From contig NC_087063.1 of assembly GCF_963678635.1 (NCBI RefSeq), positions 34,136,540 through 34,200,539 on the forward strand: DNA of 64,000 nt. The letters run 5' to 3'. Each line of letters opens with the position of its first letter. Position 1 is the first letter of the stretch. The DNA comes from Symsagittifera roscoffensis. Lineage: Eukaryota; Xenacoelomorpha; Acoela; Convolutidae. Under the pieces are notes generated by a model. That model saw nothing but the letters and a program-made list of their open reading frames with translations. It had not been told where the DNA came from and did not search any database. This document shows positions 36,201 to 43,513 of this stretch, in pieces. Made by a program: the position numbers and the translations under genes.

Positions 36201-38344
36201 CACCTGAATTACTTACACGAAAAACAACAGTTGAAATACCCAAAAACATAAAATTCTACCTTGCAGAAAACGAAACATCACCTCGATTAGAATGCAAATA
36301 TGCAGTTAAAACTGATATTGAACAATCACAAATAAATAATTTACAACATTTCCCACTTTATTTAGATTGTCAAAATAATCATTATGAAGTTGACCTACTT
36401 GGAACATCAACTTTTAAACCAATTCCATATACTCAATGGATAAAAAATAACACCCAACAAAAACGAACAAAACAACACCTACCTAAAAAAGACCATTTTC
36501 CACTAATTGAAAAAGAAGATTTAACTGATAAAATAAATTTATCAGGACCACAAACAAATGATTCAAAATACACAATAAATCAAGTTTTTGACCTTCACGA
36601 CCCACTTGATACAATACCCTTATCTAAATTCGAAGTTGAAAACATTTTTCTCCCCCCAACAGATACGATTACAATTTCAACACTGAAACAATATCAAAAC
36701 CTTGACCCGATAATTCGACAACTAAAATCATGGCACAAATATAAAACTAAACCTATCAAAGCAGATTCAACCATTCTAGGAAACAAAACACTCCTCCGAT
36801 ACTTTCGCAAATTTAACAACACAACAATCAATGAAACTACAGACCTTTTAGAATACAATTTAAACGAATCCACAGTTCCCTGTCTCCCTATAAGTATGAT
36901 TCTTATAGCTTTTAATATTTCACATACACAAAATATTAAAGGACACTCTGGATCAGAAAAAACATATTCAAATTTTATACAAAATTTTTACTTCCCAAAT
37001 GCACCAATTTGGATAAAAGTACTATGCAATGATTGTATAGTATGTCAGCTAAATAAACCTTACCCAAATCAAAAACAAGTAGCACAAATACAAGATTTTA
37101 AAGGACAAAGTTTATACTTTAATCACCGTATCTCATTTGATACTAAAGGACCAATTTCACCCTCATCAGAAGGAAACTCCTACATTATGGTAATTGTTGA
37201 CGCATTTACACATTATGTAGCACTTAATCCAGTACCACATTGTAACGCTTATTACGCATACACAACACTCTATGAACACTGGATAGCAAAATTTGGACTA
37301 CCAGAAATTTTAGTTACAGACAATGGTACAGAATTCATAAATAATGAAATAATAACACTATGTCATTTATACAACATTAAACACAAACCACGTACATCTC
37401 ATGCACCTTGGACAAACGGCTTAGTCGAAGGTATGAACCGTTCATTACAAGAATATCTCAGATGTATCATCAACGGAAATGATACAAAATATACCGAATG
37501 GTCAGCAGATGTAAAATTATTTCCCTTAGCATATAATTCACAAATTACGACAACTTTAGGAATGTCACCATACGAAATGGTTTTTAACCAAAAGCCACGC
37601 AAACCAATAATGTTTACAGCAAATTCACATAAAAACGCACAAGGTTATTGTCAACCAAATAAAGACTCAATTTGTTATAACCTACCTTTACATACACACG
37701 ATGAAGATCATTTTCATCACCCACAAATTCTTAAATTAGCCTCCGGTACACACACCGAATGGATTTTAAATAGAGATAAAAAACACAATGAAATTTATCA
37801 AAAAATAACAAAAAAGTTATTACAAAGACAAAATATTAATGAACAAATCAATTCACGTTTTACACCAGCTTCCGATTTAAAAATTGGAACATTTGTTTTA
37901 ATACCTAATTTTAATACTCACAAAGGAATTTCTAAAAAATTACAACCCCTCCGAAAAGGACCCTATCAAATAATTGCAAAACCCACAGATGTCACATATA
38001 AAATTATCGACTCAAACAAAAAAGAAATCGTTCAACATCGAAACAACCTATTACCTTATTACCCAAAAGAATACGCACTCCGCGAATTAACTCAATTATA
38101 TTCTTTCACAGGATTAAAAATCATTCAAAATGAACCACATCTAAAAAACACAGAACAAAATGATAACCCCACCGAAACTCAAAACACAAAACCAACCGCC
38201 ACCAAAAACAATACACAAAATCATAAAGAATCTCCAAAACAAAGAAAAAATAGAAAAATGACAGAACAAATAATACCCCAAGAAGAAATAGACAAATCAG
38301 AACATAGAAAGACAACAAGACTCCGAAATCAACCACGTTTTTAA
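30179..38344 (+). CDS. Gag-Pol polyprotein, single 2,721-residue ORF
   Basis: One uninterrupted frame encodes structural and enzymatic parts. A Gag capsid-like domain lies at about 600-760 (FTGTDPEYSVEDYL, LDGAAQKWF) after a Q/N-rich stretch. A zinc knuckle has C842, C845, H850, C855, and an extreme R/N/S/Y-rich tract spans about 895-1085. The retropepsin active site is D1229-S-G. RT has YLDD at 1737-1740, and RNase H has D1886. The integrase zinc finger is H2249, H2256, C2286, C2289; its core is D2321, D2381, E2417; a GPY block lies near 2,592 and the tail is basic. All visible catalytic residues are intact. Most relatives separate gag and pol by a frameshift or stop; here they are fused, so the Gag to Pol ratio must be set another way. 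The ATG was chosen because it opens the frame in good context. Confidence 0.95.
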   Translation: MSSTHTPGDETPDDDEIFPFIVDADTDRGQHIFCQNLLVNLFEPGISPCKTEFPDVKIKRQIIDHYLKDICNITQQYGIYSIEFTSPNHNNRTYTIQTDDLDLEFSKVFSEYIKSIQYHNSQRANSIFTNEVFALIYSYISILENELPLTNVSPTETSKHLRVRHEITLLSSYLNIIKENFTKDDVSQHTKHDLQKILAWFIIDYFTHNIDLIAQARKNFRPQNSNDDTAITEQSDYVWDPEWSHPAFISFPQSISKQAISTISYIRDYVRVIPLTIDATPLNYNTFLPDTQNNSFNSTVIHNENLNGTRNLTQQDIQTPSHFINEEIVHTTTTQQSISPIRPNLTTPRNTNPSQTQVTLQSTVKPSVAPKYSHMDYQTYKPMTIPSKTRKTFTRNNFADHNYNYTHPSKTNYQPQRNFNQYTKPRNWDNPTAQYNSTNFQPNPPQDRSGNYPFFQQNKNKKQTSYQMDYLSSDEDFLQPDIFAPNTQEYRRQGIQKTRTNHRNFSPQSIDAQYQQPIQQQNPINTQSFQPIQQQNPMTTHSYQPSQMQNEIPLPYYLQQHEITRNQLSNFSQMPNAAESLQMTMNPYLMGGSSITSNKPLMVFTGTDPEYSVEDYLNAVTANLILNIGPEPINTPLHQNWIHRRTALIQTTLDGAAQKWFSVLPQEIKSNWKRFTKEFSKMFDSERNKQQQRVLCNEIRRLPNETIKQIAVRIETLVRKAYSLNTHDYKNTKMTEILMMTLTPQLRKIAIKKRASHPSSIREPDLDFRKLVDKLEQAEITMKLEETENLKLQYVNKIETTPTNINNIQESETDLVEKITEILNIYEKNPNFKGKPSFKKWCNYCRRYGHSISECRQKQQDSQNKPQKYKEPNKSFYQYMKKDQNLPNKNVYSNNSSGKPLPNNTSYTRNQSPYNSSYRGRSPERRNTYNSSQNHYNRPNSRNNYSRSNSNTQRFVSRSNSQSRNNYYPNNQSRNSSYNRNRNYSYNRNRSYSNNRNQNYPNNRSRNNSYNRSNYNRQNNNYQNRSRNNSQNRHPSYNNRYRNYSQSPHRNNNHYNNSNNRHRSSTPKHQRQINQVQANPETTSDPPGIDDTVTDTLQLNQINCTSSDSESDTENTLAINMIKVENYYESVIYEQPFPSHIYENQSEFLQNHYTTPINSTPTTQETNEINTTDQTNKNTKTKCLNTNHIYQNIQKEQPKEKIWTIPFLLESPRNKEFQPPDLEIDFLIDSGAESNIINIPTWNEIKTLHPKLTPLETSSKLATAQGSTLINYGKIQLFLLPTRTMEQSKLLNKPFKQIFHITDIKYNIIGIPFISKYIPTINILNSKILIKDKYTKTKETSLTFFQRLNKQPPFFSKFYPIFNQQRKHLKPLSGNIYNFSIKQVHQYDKEQNKQKFYMSDFEFKPIHKFFKITISSKKYLKNSNSDIISLHVYNNTPYQVTLPLGLLGYCETNATISPIHEKAYRVNNILQLLDICQSTILNEELSINNIISNENRNTDYFTKTPYFKPTFNISNYTEDQQKFLTMFNFQHSQITQDEFEKLAKQLIKYSSVYATSKFDVGKISSSLHLPLKPDAVFKKQRASKVPIHLHDKVNRLLDILEQYNIISPVNKEEQPKGNTFINPVIILAKGESLKIVLDARYLNSLIDESKCNWPIEPIQVILTKINGKYFTTADMNSAYNQMPLDEQSRRLTQFVIGNQQYEFNRLFYGISIGPAAFSAFMSKIFRPLILKKNAITYLDDVFMQSQSKDEMFKVLETYHQILQNENLKAAPDKSHFFLTRVKFLGHNIERKTITPLKSRIDAIQKLQPPTNKKKIQEFLGMLNFLSKYVYKMQLYLRPFYNILRQQNNFEWNTEHQTRFEEIKKLLTEQISNTIPDPDQPFYAMCDASNFGIGAALLQSHNGTNKMNLISANSRLFTQAELRLSTLMRECTAIIYTLTEYEFLILGSKHPTVLFTDHKPIIFLFTQKSNPNHRVYRFQLILMKFPNLHIVWTAGKNLALPDTLSRNTPPELLTRKTTVEIPKNIKFYLAENETSPRLECKYAVKTDIEQSQINNLQHFPLYLDCQNNHYEVDLLGTSTFKPIPYTQWIKNNTQQKRTKQHLPKKDHFPLIEKEDLTDKINLSGPQTNDSKYTINQVFDLHDPLDTIPLSKFEVENIFLPPTDTITISTLKQYQNLDPIIRQLKSWHKYKTKPIKADSTILGNKTLLRYFRKFNNTTINETTDLLEYNLNESTVPCLPISMILIAFNISHTQNIKGHSGSEKTYSNFIQNFYFPNAPIWIKVLCNDCIVCQLNKPYPNQKQVAQIQDFKGQSLYFNHRISFDTKGPISPSSEGNSYIMVIVDAFTHYVALNPVPHCNAYYAYTTLYEHWIAKFGLPEILVTDNGTEFINNEIITLCHLYNIKHKPRTSHAPWTNGLVEGMNRSLQEYLRCIINGNDTKYTEWSADVKLFPLAYNSQITTTLGMSPYEMVFNQKPRKPIMFTANSHKNAQGYCQPNKDSICYNLPLHTHDEDHFHHPQILKLASGTHTEWILNRDKKHNEIYQKITKKLLQRQNINEQINSRFTPASDLKIGTFVLIPNFNTHKGISKKLQPLRKGPYQIIAKPTDVTYKIIDSNKKEIVQHRNNLLPYYPKEYALRELTQLYSFTGLKIIQNEPHLKNTEQNDNPTETQNTKPTATKNNTQNHKESPKQRKNRKMTEQIIPQEEIDKSEHRKTTRLRNQPRF
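30196..30205 (+). promoter_or_regulatory. Candidate splice donor just inside Gag-Pol
   Basis: CCCAG followed by GTGACG places a donor-like site 22 bases after the A of the Gag-Pol ATG (last exon base 30,200, intron from 30,201). Some retroviruses use such a site to lend the gag start codon to a downstream ORF. It would leave a phase-1 exon end. Confidence 0.35.
32700..33440 (+). other. Zinc knuckle and low-complexity R/N/S/Y tract in Gag
   Basis: DNA at 32,830-33,400 encodes about 190 residues composed almost only of N, R, S, Y, Q and P (repeating RNxSYNRN-type units) directly after the CCHC knuckle. Such a tract is expected to be disordered and RNA-binding. It belongs to the Gag-Pol ORF and shows no stop. 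Repetition at codon level is imperfect, so it is a protein-level rather than a simple DNA repeat. Confidence 0.85.
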
Positions 38345-38940
38345 CATTCTATACTTCACAATCTTGAAACCTCCGTAACATTTTTCATTTCCATTTTTCA
38401 AAATAACATGCTCACAAAGTACGCAATAATTCTAGTTCAAAATAGACCAATAGGATTCATCCAATCCGCCACTTTCTCTAACTCAAACTAAGATCAATTA
38501 GACGAATAATCTAGAACTCCAGGCACATCTTTAACTATAACTTTACAACCTCCAGGTCAAAAATAAGCAAACCACTCCAACTTGACAGCTAAAATAAATA
38601 TCACCATAATACCGTACCCCTCCCTTATCTAATAACCCAAAGATCAACAATATTTCCCCAACTCAGACCACGAATACCCCCAAAACAAATTTGATAACTT
38701 AGCCTAAAGTCACAAAATGAAGATTTTAATTAGCCTAAAGTATAAAAATCTCACCATACCCCGGATCATTTGACAAACAAAAATAAAGAAAAAGACGACC
38801 TCCCAGTCACCATGAAAATTGCCCCCAACAATTTTTTACGAAACTCAACCCACTTGTCAAAAAACTAATAAATAATTCGACCACACTAGAAAATCGCCTC
38901 AAACAGCAAAAAAACATTCGACCAAGAGATCATTTCTTAA
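38345..38940 (+). other. Spacer between Gag-Pol and accessory ORFs
   Basis: About 600 bases with stops in all plus-strand frames. The sequence stays A- and C-rich like the rest of the element. It may hold splice acceptors for the downstream ORFs; I see no outstanding one. Confidence 0.5.
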
Positions 38941-39171
38941 ATGCTTTTCTCTCAAACAGTCGCTCAAATATTTATCAATTTTAAACATTTTTTTTCAATA
39001 CTTCAAGCCTTTATAATATTTCTTTTTGATATCATTGAATCTTTTCTAATAATCATAATAATTTTTTGTAACATTTTTTTAATTTTCTACACAATAATTG
39101 AACTATTCCTCCAACTTTCCAAAACCCTTGAATATATCCACAGGTACGATTTTAACAACTTGTCTAAATGA
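38941..39171 (+). CDS. Small membrane protein, 76 residues
   Basis: ATG-started frame whose residues about 20-58 are almost all hydrophobic (FIIFLFDIIESFLIIIIIF and onward), enough for one long or two short membrane spans, followed by a polar tail. The DNA switches locally from A-rich to T-rich, as needed for Ile/Leu/Phe codons, which argues against a chance frame. Its stop overlaps the next ORF's ATG (ATGA at 39,168-39,171). Together they look like a coupled pair. Function unknown; it could act at membranes during assembly or release of particles, by analogy only. Confidence 0.5.
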   Translation: MLFSQTVAQIFINFKHFFSILQAFIIFLFDIIESFLIIIIIFCNIFLIFYTIIELFLQLSKTLEYIHRYDFNNLSK

Positions 39172-39356
39172 TACGAACAATTTTCAGTAGAACTGATATT
39201 TTTTTATTGTTTGTAATTTTCATAACATTTCTATTATCCCTCATTTTGACAATATGTAAATGTATAAAGAAAGCAATCATCACATTTGCCCTAGCAACAA
39301 TTTTTCTAATTCTTTTTTTAGAAGAATATTATAATAAACATAAACCTTCCCACTAA
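39168..39356 (+). CDS. Second small membrane protein, 62 residues
   Basis: Starts within the ATGA that ends the previous ORF. Residues about 11-30 and 34-52 form two hydrophobic segments separated by a short CKCIKK-type basic turn. The protein ends with a polar EEYYNKHKPSH tail. The two-span hairpin layout is shared by many small viral membrane proteins, but no family can be assigned. Its stop lies six bases before the ATG-less frame opens. Confidence 0.5.
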   Translation: MIRTIFSRTDIFLLFVIFITFLLSLILTICKCIKKAIITFALATIFLILFLEEYYNKHKPSH

Positions 39357-39361
39357 AGTAA

Positions 39362-40498
39362 CAATTTAAAAATCCATCAAAAATTGCTACCCAACAGTCA
39401 CAGAATCAGTCTTCACCGACATCATCCCAAGATAATCCAACACCACCTTCAACTACTCAAAACCCTCAAACATCTACACGAATTTCTTTTCAAGACAATC
39501 CATACACTTTTGAAGAACGGCACGCTCGTTTATCTGAACCACTAGAACCAGTTCAACGACAAGCATCCCTAAGTGAACCAACATATAATCTTTACCCAAC
39601 ACTACCACAAGAACTAAGTAGAATACGAAACCTTAGTCAAAACCAAAACACAGCAGAAATAAATAGACAAATTATACATCCTCGACGAAATAGAAATTTT
39701 CAAACTCCCCGAGTTCATTTTGATATACCTCAATCCCCAACACAAACCACTCCAGAAAACACCACTGGTATCACACCAGAAACTCCTACACTTTTTTCAC
39801 AACGAAGCACTTCCAGTCTACCTTCAGACTACTTAGGTTCAACACCAACATCTGAACAGATACGTGAAAATCCCTTTAACCCCCCAAACCTAACATCACG
39901 ACTACCATATTGGACTACAAATTCATTCACACAAGGTGAACCAAATTTAGTCAATGACCCCATAGATATTTCTACGGATACAACAACATCCTCATCACTA
40001 CCAGAAACATTATCACTACCATCAACACCATCAATAAGTCAATTTTCACCACTACCCTTTAACTTAAATTTTCCAAATAATCTCGACGCCAGATATCGAG
40101 AACAATCATCTGTAAATATTCCTTTAAGATTAGATTGGAATACATTCACAGCACCTCCACCATTATTTGGACAACATCAAGAAAGTAACCGCCTTCATAA
40201 CTGGGCACTTAATAGATTACAATATCGCCAAGATATTCACAACGATATCCGTGATCACAATATTCAAATACTCCAACAAAACAGTTTACAATTAAAGTTT
40301 GAAATCACAGTTAAGTTAAATAATATTACCCAACATCCCTACCCATTAAATCCACCTAACATAACAGCTCAATCACTACCACCACCGTTTATAACTACTG
40401 AAGTAATATACAAATACGACAGATACACAAAAAACACAATTGGTTACATTACATTTTATAATCCATACTCAGGATTATCATACACATGTATATTCTAA
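39362..40498 (+). CDS. ATG-less 378-codon ORF, unknown accessory protein
   Basis: The frame opens at 39,362 after a TAA and runs to TAA at 40,496-40,498 without a single ATG. The product would be P/S/T/Q-rich for about 250 residues (SSPTSSQDNPTPPSTTQNP near its start), with a more folded C-terminal third (FEITVKLNNITQHPYPL to GYITFYNPYSGLSYTCIF). It ends 13 bases inside the envelope ORF. Frame length, protein-like composition and the element's youth argue that it is real. With no start codon it must be joined by splicing to an upstream ATG or use a non-ATG start. TTGCTACCCAACAG at 39,384-39,397 is the best acceptor-like site. Confidence 0.65.
   Translation, partial: QFKNPSKIATQQSQNQSSPTSSQDNPTPPSTTQNPQTSTRISFQDNPYTFEERHARLSEPLEPVQRQASLSEPTYNLYPTLPQELSRIRNLSQNQNTAEINRQIIHPRRNRNFQTPRVHFDIPQSPTQTTPENTTGITPETPTLFSQRSTSSLPSDYLGSTPTSEQIRENPFNPPNLTSRLPYWTTNSFTQGEPNLVNDPIDISTDTTTSSSLPETLSLPSTPSISQFSPLPFNLNFPNNLDARYREQSSVNIPLRLDWNTFTAPPPLFGQHQESNRLHNWALNRLQYRQDIHNDIRDHNIQILQQNSLQLKFEITVKLNNITQHPYPLNPPNITAQSLPPPFITTEVIYKYDRYTKNTIGYITFYNPYSGLSYTCIF
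39384..39397 (+). promoter_or_regulatory. Candidate splice acceptor for ATG-less ORF
   Basis: TTGCTACCCAACAG has a fair pyrimidine content before AG and lies just inside the open frame. Joining here would continue in phase 0. The donor-like site inside Gag-Pol ends in phase 1, so those two would not join in frame; another donor or acceptor would be needed. Confidence 0.3.
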
Positions 40499-42159
40499 AA
40501 TTATTAATTTTTCTCCAAACCCTTTTCCTAATAACCTCAAATCAAAACATAAACCCTTCCCCTCGTACAGGACCACAAGATTTATTAGTAACACATTACG
40601 ATTGCGAAGAAAATGAACAAAAAACACTACATAAATATGCAATCAATCAGGTATCACAATGTGAAACAGAACCACAAGCTATAGAAACCACAGATATAAT
40701 AGCAACACTCTATTCAAAAGCCCGAGCTACAACAGTTACAGGTTATAAATTCATAGCAACATTTTCCGAAAAGAAAGTACATTGTTCACAAGTCTCGAAC
40801 GGAAACAAAAACCGACTTGACCATGAATCATTCTACCAAAGTAATATAGAACGTCTTTTACATCTCAATCCCGACGATTGTAAAAATGAATTACTTAGAC
40901 TAAACATCACACAAAATAAAAACTCCCAAAGAAAATTAGTTAATTTTCAAGTTTTTTCAGACTCTGTACATCAATCACAACTTGAAAGACACCAAGGACA
41001 TATAAAACTAGACGAAAAATACCCGTATAACGGCGCACACGGACGATTAACCTATGACCTACACGATAAACATTGGATACCACACATTGGTATAAATAAC
41101 CCATCAAACTGCAAAGCAGACACAAAAAATAAAGGATACCAAGAAATAATGTTTTTCGATTGGAAAATACAACTCGAAAAAATACAACTCACACGAGATT
41201 TATCTGATAATACAATGATCTATCAAGGAATCCGACTACCTTGTAAAAATGATCAAGGATATTGCGACCCTACAACAAGAACACAAGCAACAATTGTTTG
41301 GTTCCCCGAAGACACATGTACAACATTTCAAGTAGCAAAAATACACGCTCGTATGATAAAATTTCACGAAAAATATTTCATACAATCAATTCCATATGAA
41401 CAAGTCCATCCATCACGCAAACTAAGTTCCGATTTTAGAAACATAGACAATATAGAAAATAAATTGACACGTTTTCAAATATATCAAGAAACAGAACTTG
41501 CATGTAAATACAGGAATCCACTTCACAGAACACAATACTCTGAAATATTAGTTGAATATGAAAAAGGATTCGACATGACCACTGGTAAAGTAAAAATCGA
41601 CCCATACGCCACAGGTCATCCTCTAAACGAAGGAACATCCTATATACCAGTTAATTTTCAAAAAAGCAACGGACAACCTGGTGGACATCTAAAACCTTCT
41701 GACACCAGAAGCACACGCTTACAAGAATTATCACTAATGAATACTACATATTTTGGTAATATCCACTATGATATTCATTTGGATATGAAACTAGACTATA
41801 CAATTAGCCGCATTTTTCAAGAAATGTCACTCTCCGAATTAGAAACACTACATCAACTATGCGAATTAGAACGAACACAAATACTACAATCACTTGCACT
41901 AGCAGTATTAAAAATACCCTACGCAGGATACTTATTATCAGGAAATAGATCAAATTTTTTAGACTACGAAGGAAACATTTTATGGTTTTATACTTGTACT
42001 AAAAAGTATCACCACTATACGTTTTTGAAGATAAACGATGTTATAAAAGGATCCCTATCTTTTATAAGATTAAAGTACATTTCGTGGATACACTTTCACG
42101 AAGAACCTATTTCTGGGATACCGCAGTCCCATGTGGATCAGAAAATAGCCACAATGTAG
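40486..42159 (+). CDS. Envelope-like glycoprotein, N-terminal part
   Basis: ATG-started frame whose first 20 residues form a signal peptide (hydrophobic LLIFLQTLFLI core). The following ectodomain of about 480 residues has many cysteines and N-x-S/T sites. The place after pol, the signal peptide, and a membrane anchor in the next frame mark it as an envelope gene. The cysteine layout and overall size make me think of the glycoproteins of jingchuvirids and their captured relatives in LTR elements, rather than of retroviral Env; this is a guess. Beyond about 42,000 this frame loses its protein-like character; the conserved part continues in the frame that opens at 42,003. I describe the break only. 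Confidence 0.7.
   Translation: MYILKLLIFLQTLFLITSNQNINPSPRTGPQDLLVTHYDCEENEQKTLHKYAINQVSQCETEPQAIETTDIIATLYSKARATTVTGYKFIATFSEKKVHCSQVSNGNKNRLDHESFYQSNIERLLHLNPDDCKNELLRLNITQNKNSQRKLVNFQVFSDSVHQSQLERHQGHIKLDEKYPYNGAHGRLTYDLHDKHWIPHIGINNPSNCKADTKNKGYQEIMFFDWKIQLEKIQLTRDLSDNTMIYQGIRLPCKNDQGYCDPTTRTQATIVWFPEDTCTTFQVAKIHARMIKFHEKYFIQSIPYEQVHPSRKLSSDFRNIDNIENKLTRFQIYQETELACKYRNPLHRTQYSEILVEYEKGFDMTTGKVKIDPYATGHPLNEGTSYIPVNFQKSNGQPGGHLKPSDTRSTRLQELSLMNTTYFGNIHYDIHLDMKLDYTISRIFQEMSLSELETLHQLCELERTQILQSLALAVLKIPYAGYLLSGNRSNFLDYEGNILWFYTCTKKYHHYTFLKINDVIKGSLSFIRLKYISWIHFHEEPISGIPQSHVDQKIATM
41999..42006 (+). other. Frame-change point in envelope gene (A-run)
   Basis: The upstream envelope frame meets the downstream frame at CTAAAAAG. 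The downstream frame has a stop at 42,000-42,002, so any switch has to occur on this A-run. Either a one-base change inactivated this copy, or a -1 slip on the AAG codon expresses the downstream part. Confidence 0.6.
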
Positions 42160-43103
42160 TACAACTAAACCCTGATGAAAACAAATATTATCTTCTCACT
42201 CCATATCCCACATTAATGCAATCACTCAAAAAATTTTCACCAGAAAGCATTCGCGCTATTGCTCGAAACCCAAATATAGACTTACAATCAATAGGAATCT
42301 ATTCAAAATCAGATATTCAACATCACATTAGAACACAACAATTCCAAGAATTATTAACACAAATGGACACTATACAAAGACAATCAATAGACCAAAATTT
42401 ACGCAAACTTGCAGAAACTGCAGGATTTGCCGATATCTACACGCAAGACTATAGCGGATATTTTAAAGACATTAAAGATTATATATATCTAAACGGCGAA
42501 AAATACCGTCCCCAAGATATATCACCAATTAACATTTTTAGCTTTGTTACACTCAAAAATGAGATCCTAGATTTTCTAGGATGGCCCTACTACATCTTAG
42601 AAAAATTGACTATTTTATACGCAATGTTTAACTTTATTGGATTTCTTTTCTCACTCTTAAAAGGAATCTACAATACATGTGCTATACACACACAAGTAAA
42701 CAGACAAGCAAGCGTAGCACGCATACTTTTTGCAGGATTTTTTGGAATTTTTTCCACATCTATAAACAAAATTCTTTTAGACGCACAAATAAAAGAATAT
42801 AACACAAAAATAACAACACGACAAAATACATACGACGAAGAACATAACAATGTCGACCCACAGCCAACGGCACCACAATTACCACCCCTACCAAATAACC
42901 ATCCACTATCCCTAGTCCCACGAAATTTTAGAAATTTAGCAATCACACATAATCCAAACTTTAGACTCACCACATCACAAAGTCCCGTCCAACATATAAT
43001 GACACATCAATCACAAGATGATAATACTTACGAACAAATTATTGAACAACCACATACCACCGCTTTTCAATCTCAAAATAATAATTTTTTTAGCCCACGA
43101 TGA
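42003..43103 (+). CDS. Envelope-like glycoprotein, C-terminal part with membrane anchor
   Basis: This frame opens at 42,003, immediately after a TAA in the same frame, and has no ATG at its start; a GTG at 42,084 is the first nominal alternative. It contains paired cysteines early on, an amphipathic stretch, a strongly hydrophobic membrane segment (IFSFVTLKNEILDF to FIGFLFSLLKGIY; encoded near 42,530-42,670) and a second hydrophobic patch (ILFAGFFGIFSTS). A cytoplasmic tail rich in P, N, Q and H follows. It completes the glycoprotein begun in the other frame. The shift point is an A-run (CTAAAAAG at 41,999-42,006). Its stop overlaps the next ATG (ATGA). Confidence 0.65.
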   Translation, partial: KVSPLYVFEDKRCYKRIPIFYKIKVHFVDTLSRRTYFWDTAVPCGSENSHNVVQLNPDENKYYLLTPYPTLMQSLKKFSPESIRAIARNPNIDLQSIGIYSKSDIQHHIRTQQFQELLTQMDTIQRQSIDQNLRKLAETAGFADIYTQDYSGYFKDIKDYIYLNGEKYRPQDISPINIFSFVTLKNEILDFLGWPYYILEKLTILYAMFNFIGFLFSLLKGIYNTCAIHTQVNRQASVARILFAGFFGIFSTSINKILLDAQIKEYNTKITTRQNTYDEEHNNVDPQPTAPQLPPLPNNHPLSLVPRNFRNLAITHNPNFRLTTSQSPVQHIMTHQSQDDNTYEQIIEQPHTTAFQSQNNNFFSPR

Positions 43104-43513
43104 GCCGCCAACTTGGATCACTCCATCGATCAAATTCCCATCCAACCAACCTTACCTCTTCAATCCCAATAATACCACTTTTTGCTTTTCCGCCACCCGA
43201 TTTTCCATCTAGCAATGTAACATCAGGCATGAATTCCGACACTAACTCACAAATTTCAGTTTTATACTCCATTTCACAGCTAAATAACCCGAATATTGAA
43301 ACCCCCGACGAATTTGCCGACTCAGAACCATCTCCATCCAATAATTTTCATAACCATCTAATTTTTCTCAACCTCCTTTTCAACCCATATTGTCCAATAA
43401 CCCTGACCCAATCACTCCGACACCCTCTTATGCTTCCCAAGTTACCCCAACCTACTCCTCATACCATTCTGACCAATCATCTCCAGACACCCCCCGAATC
43501 TCCCCAGAGCTAG
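43100..43513 (+). CDS. Accessory ORF, proline/serine-rich N-terminal part
   Basis: Starts at the ATGA overlap with the envelope stop. The first 85 or so residues are rich in S, N, P and D (PPPDFPSSN, ETPDEFADSEPSPS). After about 43,350 this frame turns into less coherent sequence, while the neighbouring frame, open from 43,354, takes over the same S/P/N-rich style. I think one protein is split here by a one-base difference, or that two overlapping proteins exist. No domain recognised. Confidence 0.5.
   Translation: MSRQLGSLHRSNSHPTNLTSSIPIIPLFAFPPPDFPSSNVTSGMNSDTNSQISVLYSISQLNNPNIETPDEFADSEPSPSNNFHNHLIFLNLLFNPYCPITLTQSLRHPLMLPKLPQPTPHTILTNHLQTPPESPQS

Noticed and set aside
31434-38336. Minus-strand frames inside the Gag-Pol region, several over 90 codons and rich in V, F, L and Y
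   Set aside because: They are shadows of the A-rich sense strand; their composition is what the reverse complement of Asn/Lys/Gln codons gives, and no motif is present.
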